Shown here piece after piece: positions 10,751 through 23,400 of a stretch of DNA of 64,000 nt. This stretch comes from Hetaerina americana (Eukaryota; Arthropoda; Insecta; Odonata; Calopterygidae), in NCBI GenBank assembly GCA_022747635.1, contig JAKTNV010000005.1:50175013-50239012 (forward strand), given 5' to 3'. A program made the position numbers and the translations under genes. Position 1 is the stretch's first letter. The number at the start of each line of letters is the position of its first letter. The notes beneath the pieces were generated by a model. The model did no database searches. It had not been told where the DNA came from and worked only from the letters and a program-made list of their open reading frames with translations.

Positions 10751-12302
10751 TTTTTCACCACTTCGTAAATTTTTCCGTGAAATTTGAACATTAAACGAAT
10801 TTTATGTACATTGAAAGTCGTAAAGCTCCATCAAGATGGGAAAGTTGCTAGTGATGTGGGCTCTTAAAACTCCCCTCATCCCATCCAATCCTTTCACCAC
10901 GATTATTCGGATTGATCCCTCCCTCCCTTCCCCAAAGAGTGTATAGAGATTGATGGCTTCTCCCTAATCTCCGCGATATGTTCGGGACTGAGGTTAACCC
11001 AAAGCCTCTCTCTATACTGTTACCCAATCGGAAAGTTTCAGTTTAACATCACCATCATTAAAAAGGATAAACAATTGTGTCCCGTAGAAATATAGGTATA
11101 AGTCACATAAGGAAGTATAGGTAAGAAGGTATTTGCAACTTAAAAATAGGTACGTATACTCCCATTTTTAAGTTGAGATTTTCTATTTAAAGCTTATCCA
11201 ATATTGTCCACAGATGCGCCGACATTTTATGTCTGCAATTGAGTGATACTTTCTAGTGGAGGTAATACCATTATCTAAAGTATAATCCGCTTGTCAACGT
11301 ATTATTCTGTGCATTACCGCACAGTGCCACGGCAGCATAAGACAACTTCTTCGCGATAAAGAGCTAAAACGAGCTGCAGAAAAGCACATCTAGGCTAAAA
11401 ACATACACCAGTTCACTTTTAGTGTTTTAAATGAATTTATCCTTGTACAGAGTACATTCTTGCGCCGAGGAGTTATTCACTTCATAATCCACGCCAAATG
11501 GCCATAATATTTACACTGGCAAAGTACCCATCACATTTTCGAACCTTCGCACTCCATCATTGAGCATGGCCGTTGCACCTGTTCGCTGTTATCCAAACGC
11601 TTCAACAGGGCGGAATTTATAGCTCGGGGAAAGCCCTTTAAATGGCATCCAACCATTAAAAACCCTTTGGGCCGGTGCCTGACGAAAAAAGTTACAGAAC
11701 CTTCCTACTTGCCATTTCTCGGAACGACTTCCTTCCCGTCCGTCCCGTCTTATATCCCTCATTAATCCTCGCCTCGGACAAGTCTCCATTCCCTTTAGTA
11801 CGGAGTATAACAACTGCGTGCATACGCATTACACGGTCCAAATAGCACCAGAACCACGCGTGCACTGATCTATGTCCCATCTCTGTTACCCCCACTGCCT
11901 TTCCTTGTTTGTGATGCTGCTGTCCCGAGGATAGGAGAGAAACTGATGGTGTTGAGACGACGACGAGAGAGGGAATGGTGTGCTGTGTGGTGTGCCCCTC
12001 CGTTCTGCCCTGTGCGGACTGGATACGGCAGATTGAACGTTCGTTGTCAAGAGTTCAGCTCTGAGTCGTAATCTTAAAATGTTCTGTCAATGCAAGGTAA
12101 CTGCGCTCATAATCCTACTCCAACCTTAACCAAGAACTTGGCTAAGTTGGGCTCATGGGTAATTTTCATTTCGCGCTATCTTATCCTTTTCCTAATTTGC
12201 AATCAGTCGGCTTACCAGCTCATATAATGGGAAGAGTCATCCCCGGCCGTACTCTCATAAATGGGCAAAGGATGAGTGAGGGAAATTAGAGAAGATATAT
12301 GC
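10751..12302. other. Unassigned DNA
   Basis: No gene or repeat recognised. Short minus-strand frames at 11.6-11.9 kb overlap each other and look accidental. Confidence 0.35.
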
Positions 12303-12412
12303 AGTAAATCAATAAAAATTATAAAAGATATAATAACTGAAAATAAAATTAATAATAAAATAGATATAATAAAAATTCTAAAAATAATTAAATTAAATAG
12401 ATAACATAAACG
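12303..12412 (+). repeat. A-rich low-complexity tract
   Basis: About 110 bases almost free of G and C on the plus strand, made of irregular units such as ATAAAA and TAATAAAA. It is not a clean tandem repeat. Such tracts occur as old retrotransposon tails or matrix-attachment-like DNA. Neither can be shown here. Confidence 0.6.
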
Positions 12413-12919
12413 GTTAGAACAATATCTCTTTCTCTATCACTTTATGGATATTTTTGTATTTAAAAAGTTTGAATCTGAAGAATCCTTTCGCATGTTAGAG
12501 CATCAGTAGTATTGCCACTTCTTTGTGTATTTATTTCTATTTCTGGACGCATGTACGTCTCGGTGCACAAGGCTATAACCCAGAACAATGGAGGATAAAT
12601 GCTATCCATCCTGCTAACAAAATGGGGAGTTTTACAACTCTTTCTATCGGCGCAGAGAAATGAAAAAGAGAAGTGATTTTCGTGGAATGGGACGGACGTT
12701 AACTCAGATACGGTCAATCTTAAGTTAGATGCGTGCTTAAGTCTTTCTTCACTTTATTGCTAGAGGGAGTAGAAATTACCTTACGCCGCGGGATTTTATT
12801 GTCAAGATATATCCTTCATTCGAGGTAATCTACTTACAAATGGTAGGTTTGGATGATCACGGTCCCTAACGACTATAATATTCTAGCTGCCGCGTGAACT
12901 ATCTTTGATTTGCACAGCA

Positions 12920-13200
12920 TTATTTCCCTCTTTCATTTTTTTGCAGCTTCTCCCCACCTTCATCTAAAAATTCATATTCACATAACTTCCTCTGCCTCTC
13001 TTGCTTAACATTCTTCATTATATCACGTTCTTCAAATTCCCTCTACCTCTTACCATTTATTACACCCTCTTTTATCTGCCTTATTCGGATTTCAAAGAGT
13101 AATACACATTCTTATCCGGCCATATTTAAAGCTTCGTCTCCCTCTTTATCCAGTCTTTATTTTGTCCAGCTTTATTTTTCTCAGTCATCTCCTGACCTAG
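12920..13200 (+). other. Pyrimidine-rich tract with a splice-acceptor-like site
   Basis: Nearly 300 bases with strong C+T bias on the plus strand. At its start, a run of pyrimidines ending TTTTTTTGCAG (AG at 12945-12946) is a very good match to a metazoan 3' splice site. No convincing coding sequence follows, so it may be an intron-internal polypyrimidine region, a purine-rich element read from the other side, or chance. Confidence 0.3.
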
Positions 13201-13292
13201 ATTTCAAAAGCAAGCAAGATGCACCAGCGTAGAAACGGTAAGAAATATGTATATGACACAGTTTCAGACATAACATGGTGGAAACACTTCAT

Positions 13293-13437
13293 GATGAAAG
13301 ATAATACTTCACTTTTCCACATAGAATTATTTTATTACGACCAAGGTTTCGTTAGACCCGAATATGTGACGCTATAACGAAACCTAGGTCGTAATAAAAA
13401 CGGTTCTACGTAGAAAAGCAAAGTGTCTCCTTTCATC
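13293..13437. mobile_element. Fold-back (long inverted-repeat) element
   Basis: Two imperfect inverted arms of about 62 bases (13293-13354 and 13375-13437) surround a 20-base loop. The inner arms are the best conserved: TTATTACGACCAAGGTTTCG on the left faces CGAAACCTAGGTCGTAATAA on the right. The outer parts (GATGAAAG with CACTTTTCCAC, facing GTGTCTCCTTTCATC) pair with gaps. The left arm also matches the sequence at 49551-49606, so this is a dispersed family. No coding capacity. The ends are approximate because no target duplication was recognised. Confidence 0.7.
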
Positions 13438-13486
13438 GGTAAGAAATATCTTTTCCATGTGCTCATTTAATAATTAAAAAAAAACA

Positions 13487-13718
13487 TATTTATCATTCCG
13501 AAGGTCAATTTGAAAGGTTAAAGTAGAGCTCAACTAACACTAAACCCAAAGATGTGTGAAATTCATGCATCGGGGGAGTTGACATTCTCTGTTTCGCCTA
13601 TGGTTTTAAGAAGATATAACACCCTCGCTTGGGTGAAGCTGAGATTGCCCAAAGGCGTGCCCAGGACCCTCCAAGGCCCTCCGGTCAACGCTCTACCCGC
13701 TGGACTTCCACTTCCCCT
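13487..13718 (-). repeat. tRNA-derived SINE, family A (diverged copy)
   Basis: On the minus strand the head reads AGTCCAGCGGGTAGAGCGTT, matching the A-box region of the copy at 6.62 kb apart from a small internal deletion. The B box is decayed. The body matches at AAACCATA, at GATGCATGAATTTCACAC, and at the 3' end (GAGCTCTAC, then AATTGACCTTCGG). The tail on the plus strand is a short A run near 13477-13485 rather than TA. The fold-back element lies about 50 bases away on the tail side. Confidence 0.72.
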
Positions 13719-16700
13719 GATACTTATAAGTGAAGTAGAAAAGAAATTTACGAATAAACTTCTTCATAAAATTCGTTAATCCCTTTCTTCCCATGTTTTA
13801 GAGGTTATTTTTGTCTATTTAACCTAAACCACGTTCTATTCCTGATCGCTTTGAAGATTTATAATACTCATTTGATTAAAATCTTTGTGTGAAGGAGGAG
13901 AAGATAATTTATGTTCCATAGGCCACTCTACCCTGGGGTTTCATTTTTCTGCTATGCATATTATTCCGCTCAGCCATCTTTCTTTCTTAGCACCGTCGTC
14001 GTGACAGATGGAACCTCGGTGGCTCGAACGATCCAAAATCTCTCGAGCAGGGGATATTCCATGTTGGCTAGACTCGAGAGAAAAAGGAGAAATTAAATGC
14101 TAATTTCTGCCGGAGTCGAGTTTCTCCAGGTTTCAAGATATCGCATTTGCTCGCATAACTTCTTATTAACTTGAAACAAGAAAAACTATAAAGGCCCAGC
14201 CTAACCTATTTTAAGTAAAAAATAAACGATTAAATGAGGAAAGAGGAAATCCTGCAATAGGCCGGATTCGATGGAACTATCGACTAAGACCGCAGGGGCT
14301 CATCCATTTTCCTGTTGTGCACTGCTCATTACTGCGGGGAGCAGGGTAGCCCTCCAGCGGTGAAACAAGCGTTGTAATCCTTAAAACAGACGGGAAGATC
14401 TCCGGGCGATGATGACCTCACTTAAGGATGGCTGAGGTTAGGAAAACCGGATCGACTTGCGCTGGTGCTTTTGACATCGGATGTGGCTTTGTGGTGTTGT
14501 GTGTGCGTGGTGTTGGCCTCGGGTTGGGAGAGGGTTGAATCATGTGAAGGCGAAGGTGGGGGGAGGGTGGGGAGGATAAGGGTGAAGGGCAGGGTTTTGG
14601 TTCAGGGTGGGAGAGAGGAGGGAACCTTGGTACCCACCGCAGTTTATGCGTCGGGTGGTGCATCGCTATGGCGCCCTCCACCTTCTCCCCCATCCTCTCA
14701 AACTCACCTCCTTACAGAGCGCGCAACCTCCCGGCGTTGGAATGCGTGGCCCCATGAACGAGGTCAAATTCCAAGACCTGCACCGTAGTGTAATTTTAGG
14801 CACCGTGGAGACAATGGAGCGAGTACTTAATTCAACGGGAAACGGAAATCTCTTCTCAAAATAGAAGATAATTGGACTGATGTTAATGCAATCACGACAA
14901 TTTGGTTTTCTGTTGTTCCAAGGACTGAGATCACTTCGCAGAAGTAGTATCAAAAAACTTCGAACACTGATATTACTATCACCGTCACTGGTGTAAGTTA
15001 ATAATTTTGTTTGGCGAGGGTAGAGCTCACTTCGAGCTAATCAGTTAAATAGCGTGTGAATTTAGCAAATTCGGGTTACGGATGTCAGATCCTTCGCCCA
15101 TGTTACCCGCGAGTTCCCACACAGTTCTGCTAACGAGATATTCGCACTGCTTGAATATTAGAGGGAGTCGTTCCAAGTCATAAAAAGGGGTTAAAACTCT
15201 GGAGTCCTACAGTAGGACACGGACGCTCTGCTCAATAGACACACCGTCCCCTATCATGCCACTCCCTATGTCAATACATTATATTATCACAGGAGAAGGG
15301 AAGTATATTTATCAACCGAAGACTTTATGATACCATATCAAAAAAATACTGCACACCTAAAGTAAATAGAGCCCTTCCACTTGTGAAAAACTGTATTCTC
15401 TCACCTCAGCTATTTTTATCATGTGGATTTTAAGTAATTTGTCCCTAAATACGAACGGAGTTCCTTCTCACCCCTTATTTCAAGGCGTTTTCCAGTGATC
15501 CATGCATCTGCAGGGTAACCTGCTAGCTACTCAAACGGTAGAAGTGTGTAGCAGGGTTTGCATCTACACCAGTCATGCTTAGGATGCAATTCGTCGCGGG
15601 CGCATAGCACACGAAAGAATGGTAGTTAAGAAAAGTTTCTGTTATGTTAGTATAAATTACGTGTTCCATAGCTGTGAAGAGAGGCTCATCACCATTGGTA
15701 GAGAGATCATGAAAATAAAGAATAGAAAACCTGATATTCCTAAAAAATTTCTAATGTAATTAGCAATTATGAAACGAATAAATAAAAAGGAAACCTATAA
15801 AGCCTCTACGATCTAATCATACACGTAAATGTCTGAATCCCATAAATTGAACCTTGAAATTAATAGGAATGATTTTGGTTTAATAATTCGGACACATAAA
15901 CGATAGTACTATCAAAATACGCTCTCCTTCACGTGATTCAAATGCATACCTTTCTTCACTATCTTAACTTCAACTTGGTCTCAACTGAGGGGGCGAAGAC
16001 TTTATCCTAAGACAACCGATTAGTTAGCTCGGTTACGTGCCTCATGTTTCCACCGTGAACATTGATGAATCCGTCAAGGGATGAATTTTTCTGTGTTACA
16101 TGCAGCTCTGAAACAATGCTGAAAATTATCTACTTCTGCTCTTTCACGTTATACCCATAGTTGATGGAATCGCAAATTTAAGAGATGATTATTAAAAAGG
16201 ACCTTAATCATTTATCAAGATTCACATTATTTAATCAGGCTAAACCGTATATAATAGTTAAAAAAATAATGGGCGATGGTGAATTACATGAGAACATTCT
16301 TTCCAACCATTTATTTGTGAATGCTATCCAAAGCGCTTCAACAAAACAAGAAATAATGCATCTTCCAGAGATAAGATAATAACAATGACGAATGTAACAT
16401 GATCCTATCGTGATACTCTTCCAGGTTGGCCGAATTGCGATCCCGATAAATAGTCCTAAGTAACATACGTTAACCATTGCGTTTAATAGAAAGGCTGGAG
16501 ACAGTGTGGGAATACCTCTAGTTCCTGCGGGATGTAAATACTATCATGGGGTCAGTGGAAATCCCTCAAGGGAAGTACTTCCGGATGCGATCATTACGAA
16601 CATTTGCCATTTTATATGTTGAACGAAACCATCGCTTGGAGGAAGGCAACCGAAAAGGAAAGATCGGCTACTGTTACAAGGCATTCGTTACCCAAGAGAG

Positions 16701-19700
16701 AAAATGTGTGGCTTCGTTTCTAACCGGTAATTAGAGGCATTGGGTGGTAAGATATATTTGCCTTCGGATGAGGGTGCATGGAGTGAATTGTTACTGCCAA
16801 GCTAAGATAGATAAATACGAATAGAACAATAAATCTGTATCAGAATACACATTAATGCCCGTACGAAAATGCCAATTAGTTCCATTGAGGTTTAATTGTC
16901 AGTACGATGAACTGGTTTTAACTCAGTACTCCACTTGATATAGTGGTAGAATTGCGCTTCCTAGGGCCTCACAAATTAGTTTTACGTTGGATGCATTTAA
17001 TATTTATACAATTAATAACCTAAAAATAAATACGGTAAGTTAAAACATTAAAATAACGAAATGAAGGAGTGTTTGAAAATTAACCAGTGTGTGAGGTAAG
17101 CATACGATGATTCACAGACATGAGTTCATTATTTTTGCATTCATAATTTGTACATTTAAAATACAAATGATCTTCATAATTGTTGTAGAAACAGGTTTGT
17201 GTGTGCCTTTCCTATCCATCCATCTCGAGTATTCGTTCGTATTATCACGGATATGTGTGCTCAATGCATATAAAATGTTTCATGAACAGCGGAATTCTCC
17301 CTTCTTTCTTAGACTGCGGCAGTGTAATCGCAGGAAGTGATTCATTAGAGGTCAAAGCTCTCGTTTAAAGCACTTAATGCTTGCCTTCTATCGCTCATAT
17401 TATATCCCGTGCTCTCATGTCGAACCTGCCACTTTCTTTTACTAGTTTCAGTCGCAAAGCTACTGCTACGTATACGTGATGCGATACCGTGTTCCGCTTT
17501 TGCTGTCTGAGGAGAAGAGTGGAAGTTGCGAGGAGGAGCCCATGGAAGTCGGAAGGGCTGGAGTGAGTGGGAGGAGAGACGGGAAGGAGGAGGTGAAAAT
17601 GGGAGCAGCTGAGAATCCCTTTGCCCCACGTAATTTCTTTTCCCCCCTTTTATTCCTCCCTCTCTCTCTCGTTCAGCCATTCAGACAGTAATTTTGAGAA
17701 TAGATACGGAATGATGATAACCACCTCGTTCTATTCCTTCAGTGAGTTGGATTCAGTACAGAGTAATAGAGATAGATTCTTGGTTCGAGAATGAGAAAGA
17801 AAGGGAGAGATAGATAGACTGAGGATGGGATGGAGGGATATTTTACTCAGGGTGTAATTCCTTACGTGTCGTTTTTTTTAACGAATTCTTTCTCCGCTTC
17901 TCTCCTTCCTCAGATGTAACGTCTCCACCCCTTTAATTGCGCTCCGGATGCGACGTGTGGAGGCGAGTGTTTTGACATGTGTTAAGCGGCCCCCTTGGCC
18001 AGGATAGGACGTGCAATTAACCCGTCCTGGGTATTTCCTTCCCGCCAGGAAAGCAGAGTGGGACAGATGCCCGTATTTCCATGTCGATCGATCCGTATTT
18101 GCTCATAAATTATGAATGGATCGAACAATACGGAAGAGTGTGAATGACTCTATCAGCAGTTGTTTTCGGTGCGAAGGTGACGCAAAGGGTCATAGATAAG
18201 TCCTTTATGGTGGTATGGCCGAGTGGAAAACATGCAGACAATCGATTTCTTGCCTGTACCTTATCTTTAGAATTGAAGTGAGATAACATCATGAACAAGT
18301 TGCACAAAGAAGTGTTGAGTTTATCATACAACGTAGATGATGCACCTTAGAACGTCAATATTTCTACCCACTTCAATTGTATATGCGTATATATGCGTTT
18401 ATGTAAGTAATGTTCGATGCAAATTCACCTACAGAGATACTAGTGTAAAATATATTTTTTTGATTAATGCAAAGTAAAAGCACTCTATTCCTATTTCGGT
18501 GGTCCCAGTCACTTACATCATAGGACGAGGAGTACTTCTCGTACCTCGAACACCTCCATTTAGTTACTGATGGCTGGTGATACAACATCTGCCATACATT
18601 TGCAGAGCGACTTGTAGGGTACGATTTAGATGTATAATAGGGAAAACATTTGTCGCGTTGACATAAAGGCTCTTTTTAAACAAAATAATGACCATTAAGG
18701 GGAAATTATTAGATGGAATTTTATTTAGTCGATAAAAAAGGCAATTATCGAGTGATTCAAATCACTAAAGCAAGTGCAGCGCTGACCTATTGATTATAAG
18801 TTACATAAAATGAGATTTATATGAATCGATAAAGAGATTGTAATATATTATTAAAATCTGGGATTCAAAATCTTTCACATTCGTATAACACCTCCACGCT
18901 ATTCATATTGTATTTACCTCGAGTGCTATTTTATATTCATCCCTGCCTTTAATGAAACAGCTATTTTTTTATGGCCGAGGTGTGACGCAAATCAAAGCTG
19001 ATCTCTTAGTATGGTTTGTCCCTTCTTCTGAATTTCTATACGAGGATACACGGCCTGTTGAGGATGGTGACGCCTTGAAGTAATCGTTGCATTGCCCCGG
19101 AGTGCAGATGGGCATCTATGCTTTTCGTTTCCGTTCGACTCTACCCTCTGCCTGTGAAGCCTTTTGCCCGTTGTCATTGGCAGATCGGACCACATGATAA
19201 AACAAGTGAGTTAGGCACCAACATTAACCGGTACAAGTGCAAGTTTTTCCCTCGCACGGTACGCAAATGTAGCAAAAGCAAACCCAATCAACCCTACTTT
19301 TTTATTTCGAAAATCAAAAGTTAAGCTGTATGAAAACACACCCATAACTGCATGTTGTATATATGAATGTTTGTGTTGGCTTACGCGAGTTATGTATTTA
19401 CAGGTGCGAATACAAATTAATATTTTTTGTGTAAGTGAACATTAATTTATAAATGGCTGGTGCCCGAACACCCGCCGTCACACACCCCTACTGAATTAAT
19501 AAATATTCCAATCCAATACCAGATCTAATGGATGGGGAGATATGAGAAAAAATATATTATAAACGATTATTTTTTATAAATATGTTCTACTGAATTTATA
19601 TTTGGAAAAATAACTATTCATTTGATGATCATGGAGTCACCTATGTTACTGATTGAGCCGCCAAAAAGTGTCCCCTACTAAAATGCAGAGATTTCTCTTA

Positions 19701-22700
19701 AATTTCGACTAGTTTTGATGAAATAGATAATTTCTAATTATACTTATTAGTGTCAGTGAAAAACTGTAATCGTTTTTATTTCGATTATCTTGGTAGAGAT
19801 TTAAATAAAGAGCTGATCGCGTATCTGATGGCTCTTCGCACCTCCCGCGTGAATTGAAAGAAACATTGCGGAACGGGTAACAACTGAACACGTGGCTATT
19901 GGCGCTATGTTTTTGCGAATACGGCTCTCATCACCTCATGATATACAATGGGGTTGAGCTTCCGCGGCGGCCGCATAACGGTTGAGTAGGTGCGTGTGTG
20001 TGCCTTGAAAGGGCGAGAGAAGGGCGGACCTTCCCCGGTGGCAAGCGCGCTAAATTCCACTAGTCCGTTGGGTGGCAAATCACTCAAAGCGTCCCACGTA
20101 GAGCTTAATTTTAACTACCCAGTATCATAATAATTAGCGTTTCAAGCCACTTCATAGTGTTGCAATGTCATCACCTGTCACCTATTAAATCTTATATGTT
20201 CATGAAATTTCAATGAGAATTCGAAAATTACTTTTCTTAAAACGACCTATTCTTTTCTCTTTCTTGTTTTGCATTTTTCTTTCTGTTCCTTTCTGATCTT
20301 AATAATTGATCGTATCTTCATGTTTCTTCATTGTAACGAAAAAAGTAACTTTTTTCAGTAATAGTATATTCATATTTAAGTCCTGCGTTTATAAATGAAG
20401 ATTGCGACTTGAAAAAACGTGCGATTTCTTCTTCGGTACGTAAATCTGTTGTTCTCATTCTTCAAAAAAATTATATTTTTATCTTTAAATGTAACATGCA
20501 CCCCACATCAGAACTCTCCAAGTAGAAATTACACTACGAACGAATTTAACAGCATATTTAAATACATACATGGTCAGGAACGGAGTGATTTCATTTCGAG
20601 AGTGGTTTCCCCTCGGGTGTTATTAGCTTTAATTTCAACAACTTAGTGTATAATCTATACATGTTGCGTTGCAGCGGGGTCTTTCATCTTTCTCTATGAC
20701 TCGTGTGGTCGCGATGTAATTTAATATTGAATGTTTCTTAAACGTAAAGTTGTCAGTGCTCAATGACATCTCTTGGTGGTGGGTGAACTTAAAATGAGTA
20801 CATGATGATTTTTTTTCTGCAGAAATCCAATGCCGTCTAACAGGTGTCCCACCTGACCTCATTCCACAGCAAAATACCTGCTGAACTGCCCATCTCTTAA
20901 ATCACCTCTCCCTTCAAGCTGGAGTCTCAGCCACTCCTTCCCTCTCAGTGGTATCATCCATGCCACTCAATTGATTTGCCTCGTTTTTAGTCCCGTAATT
21001 ATGGATATTCATGGTTAAATGAGCACGAAAAAAAAACCCCGAAGGAAAATTAGATTCATACATTCCGAAAAGTATCGCTTTCTGGGCACTCAAAAATATA
21101 ATCTTATTTCAGGCAATAAAAATTCACGAGAAGAATAAATATACTAAAGCTCATTTCCTTTGGGTCATTTCCCCAAGTGTAAAGTCTGAGGGTGGTTAGA
21201 GGCTTTCTTGCTCGGATGGAAAAATTTGAGGGAGTCCATATATTTTGAAACTATCATATCGCGAGTAATAAAAAGGGTTATTATTTTAATGGAAAATTCT
21301 ATAGAATACGTCGCCGAGCCTTCAGGAATTTCTGTTTTTTTTAAATCTTCTTTCGGAAAGTTATTCCCAACTTATGGCAATTAACGCCGGGGAAATGAAG
21401 GCCTGATACCCAAAAAGGATTTCGATGAAATTCCCTCATCAATAACGGTGCGGTCGTATTAATCGTAATGGATTACCCCAAACAAACTGCTATCACGTTC
21501 AATATTTAAGTGCATATTTCCCATCAGCGCTGTAGTCACCAAGTCGCATTCTTTCATACCGTGCCCTTAGATTCCTCTCTAATCCCCACCTTTCCCCTGC
21601 TCTCCCAAAAGTAGCTCCCTTTGTCAGCCCTGAAACGCCTTCTCCAAAGTTTCGGACCCTGCTGTGCTCATAGAGTATACCGCAGTCGGTGTGAACGGCC
21701 TGATCCCTACTCCATACACACACACAAAATATAATGCGTCTTCTCTCGTTCTCCGCCCACACCGGGTTGGATTTCATACAGGCTAAGCGAGATCCCGCCC
21801 AAACAGTCTTCCTTGCTACCGCGGGCGAAAAGAAATCCACTCTACCGTTCCCCTTCCCTCTCCCAAAACCCAACCCCGCTCCTGGTCGTTCTGGCGATCT
21901 TCCGCGCAAGGTTTCAGGGCGGTGGAGATCGTGTGTGAGACAAGGATCCGCTTTGCTAAAAATAAAAAGACTTGACAAGTATTTGATATGGCAGCCATAT
22001 GATTATGGGAAAAGTGTTTTACCGACGTGCCTCGACCCTATGAAATACAGGACGCACTTCTCTCGTTACTTAGAATTATATATTGTTTACGAGAATTATT
22101 TATTAAATCACATTATTTATCAACCAGTCGAAAATATAAAATATATATCTTATGGTCCAAGTGGAGAAAAGATGTATGGAGCATTTTAATGCATCTAGGT
22201 GTCAGGGTTTGCGCTAGCATCACGATGTTCGTTCAAGACAAGTGAATTATGTCCGAGTTCATTCACCCTCAGGGTCTTATTAAATTGCCTGAACTACACG
22301 AAACAATTTCAGAGAATATTAATATTTTACTCTGACATCAGGATCTATGTTGTGCAAAAAATTATTTACTCGCATCGACATGATGTACTAGGGCAAGGAG
22401 AGGGGTACATTCAAGTTTTTGCACCATTCATTAGTCTACAAAAAAATATTTTGTGTCTAATGGATTGCTGGGCCGAATGCCTCTGGATGTGTAGGTACAA
22501 CAGCCATTGTAGTAGAGGAAGGAAAGTGGTTGATAGGAAATAAATAGTGGCATAAAGTTGTTTATTCAATGTTATATTTTAAGGTTTGGGTGTTTCTCCT
22601 GTCATCTCTCGTGAAATCTCTGATGAAATACGCTTCATGAGATACGCATGGAATTTTATAATGATTACTTGTACCCACATTTACTTAATTTTTCGCCATG

Positions 22701-22939
22701 TTTTTACCTTTTAGCTTCAGAAAAGTTATTAAAATTCCTCCTTGTCTGAAATTCATGAATTCCGCAGTGATATCTTTTCCTTTAACAGGGACTTTGATAC
22801 TATTTTATCAAGTCGCAGCTTCCAATCAAATTCGTACAGAGAAGCCTTCACGTTAATATTTTTATTTTTCTTCTTAACATTTTTACTCTCCATCCGTGCA
22901 CATTGTGTTGGTAAATATTTGACTCAGGCAATGACCAGA
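13719..22939. other. Long unassigned AT-rich stretch
   Basis: About 9 kb with no recognised gene. Points seen: a G-rich block at 14.52-14.63 kb with quadruplex potential; a splice-acceptor-like pyrimidine tract ending GTTCAG at 17671-17676; a perfect tRNA-type A box (TGGCCGAGTGG, 18216-18226) without a B box after it; and a mildly GC-rich segment at 21.5-21.95 kb with contradictory open frames on both strands. Open frames are short and unlike known proteins. Confidence 0.35.
14529..14580 (+). other. G-run cluster with quadruplex potential
   Basis: Several G runs of three or more occur in close succession. The segment at 14555-14574 reads GGTGGGGGGAGGGTGGGGAG, which fits the four-run quadruplex pattern with one-base loops. 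Function unknown. Confidence 0.5.
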
Positions 22940-23400
22940 GAAGGAAGGGATGAAAGAGGGATGGGTGGGGAGGGGGGCGAGTTTCGAACCGGTAACAAGT
23001 CTTCGACTTCCTACCGTTCAATGATCCCTCCCTGCCTGTCTTCCACCTCCTCCTCTCATGTGCAACTCGTAAAAATTATTTTTGTACCGCGAGAACGCCC
23101 TCTTCTCAAGTGGAAGACGATAAAAACGGAAACGAGAGGCAGTTGGCTGGCAAGCGGCCATCCTCACGGGCCCTCAGGGGCGATACGAGGAGTGACCGCC
23201 CTCCAGTACGTCCTCCCTGTCCCCCTTCCCCCGCCACCGCCGCCCTCTTTGGCTGCAAGGCCCTCGAGCCCGGTAGTCGAGGCTCGCGGTGGATTGATGG
23301 CGGAACGGGTAGGGTGGGAGGCGAATGAGCGTAGGAGTCTGCGGCAGTTGTAACGCTACATCCCTACCTGTCGGACGGATTGGCGAGGCCGGGTGGATTT
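22940..23400. promoter_or_regulatory. GC/CpG-rich block with quadruplex motif
   Basis: A G-rich start on the plus strand includes four G runs separated by one or two bases at 22958-22977, a textbook quadruplex pattern. It is followed by CpG-rich DNA to about 23400. A frame open for 203 codons from a TTG crosses it, and another overlaps in a second frame. I regard both as composition effects. Possible promoter or first-exon DNA, inferred only from composition. Confidence 0.28.

Noticed and set aside
22742..23353. 203-codon plus-strand open frame
   Set aside because: It begins at TTG rather than ATG, crosses from AT-rich into GC-rich DNA with a sudden change in amino-acid composition, and a second frame overlaps it. 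No domain is visible.
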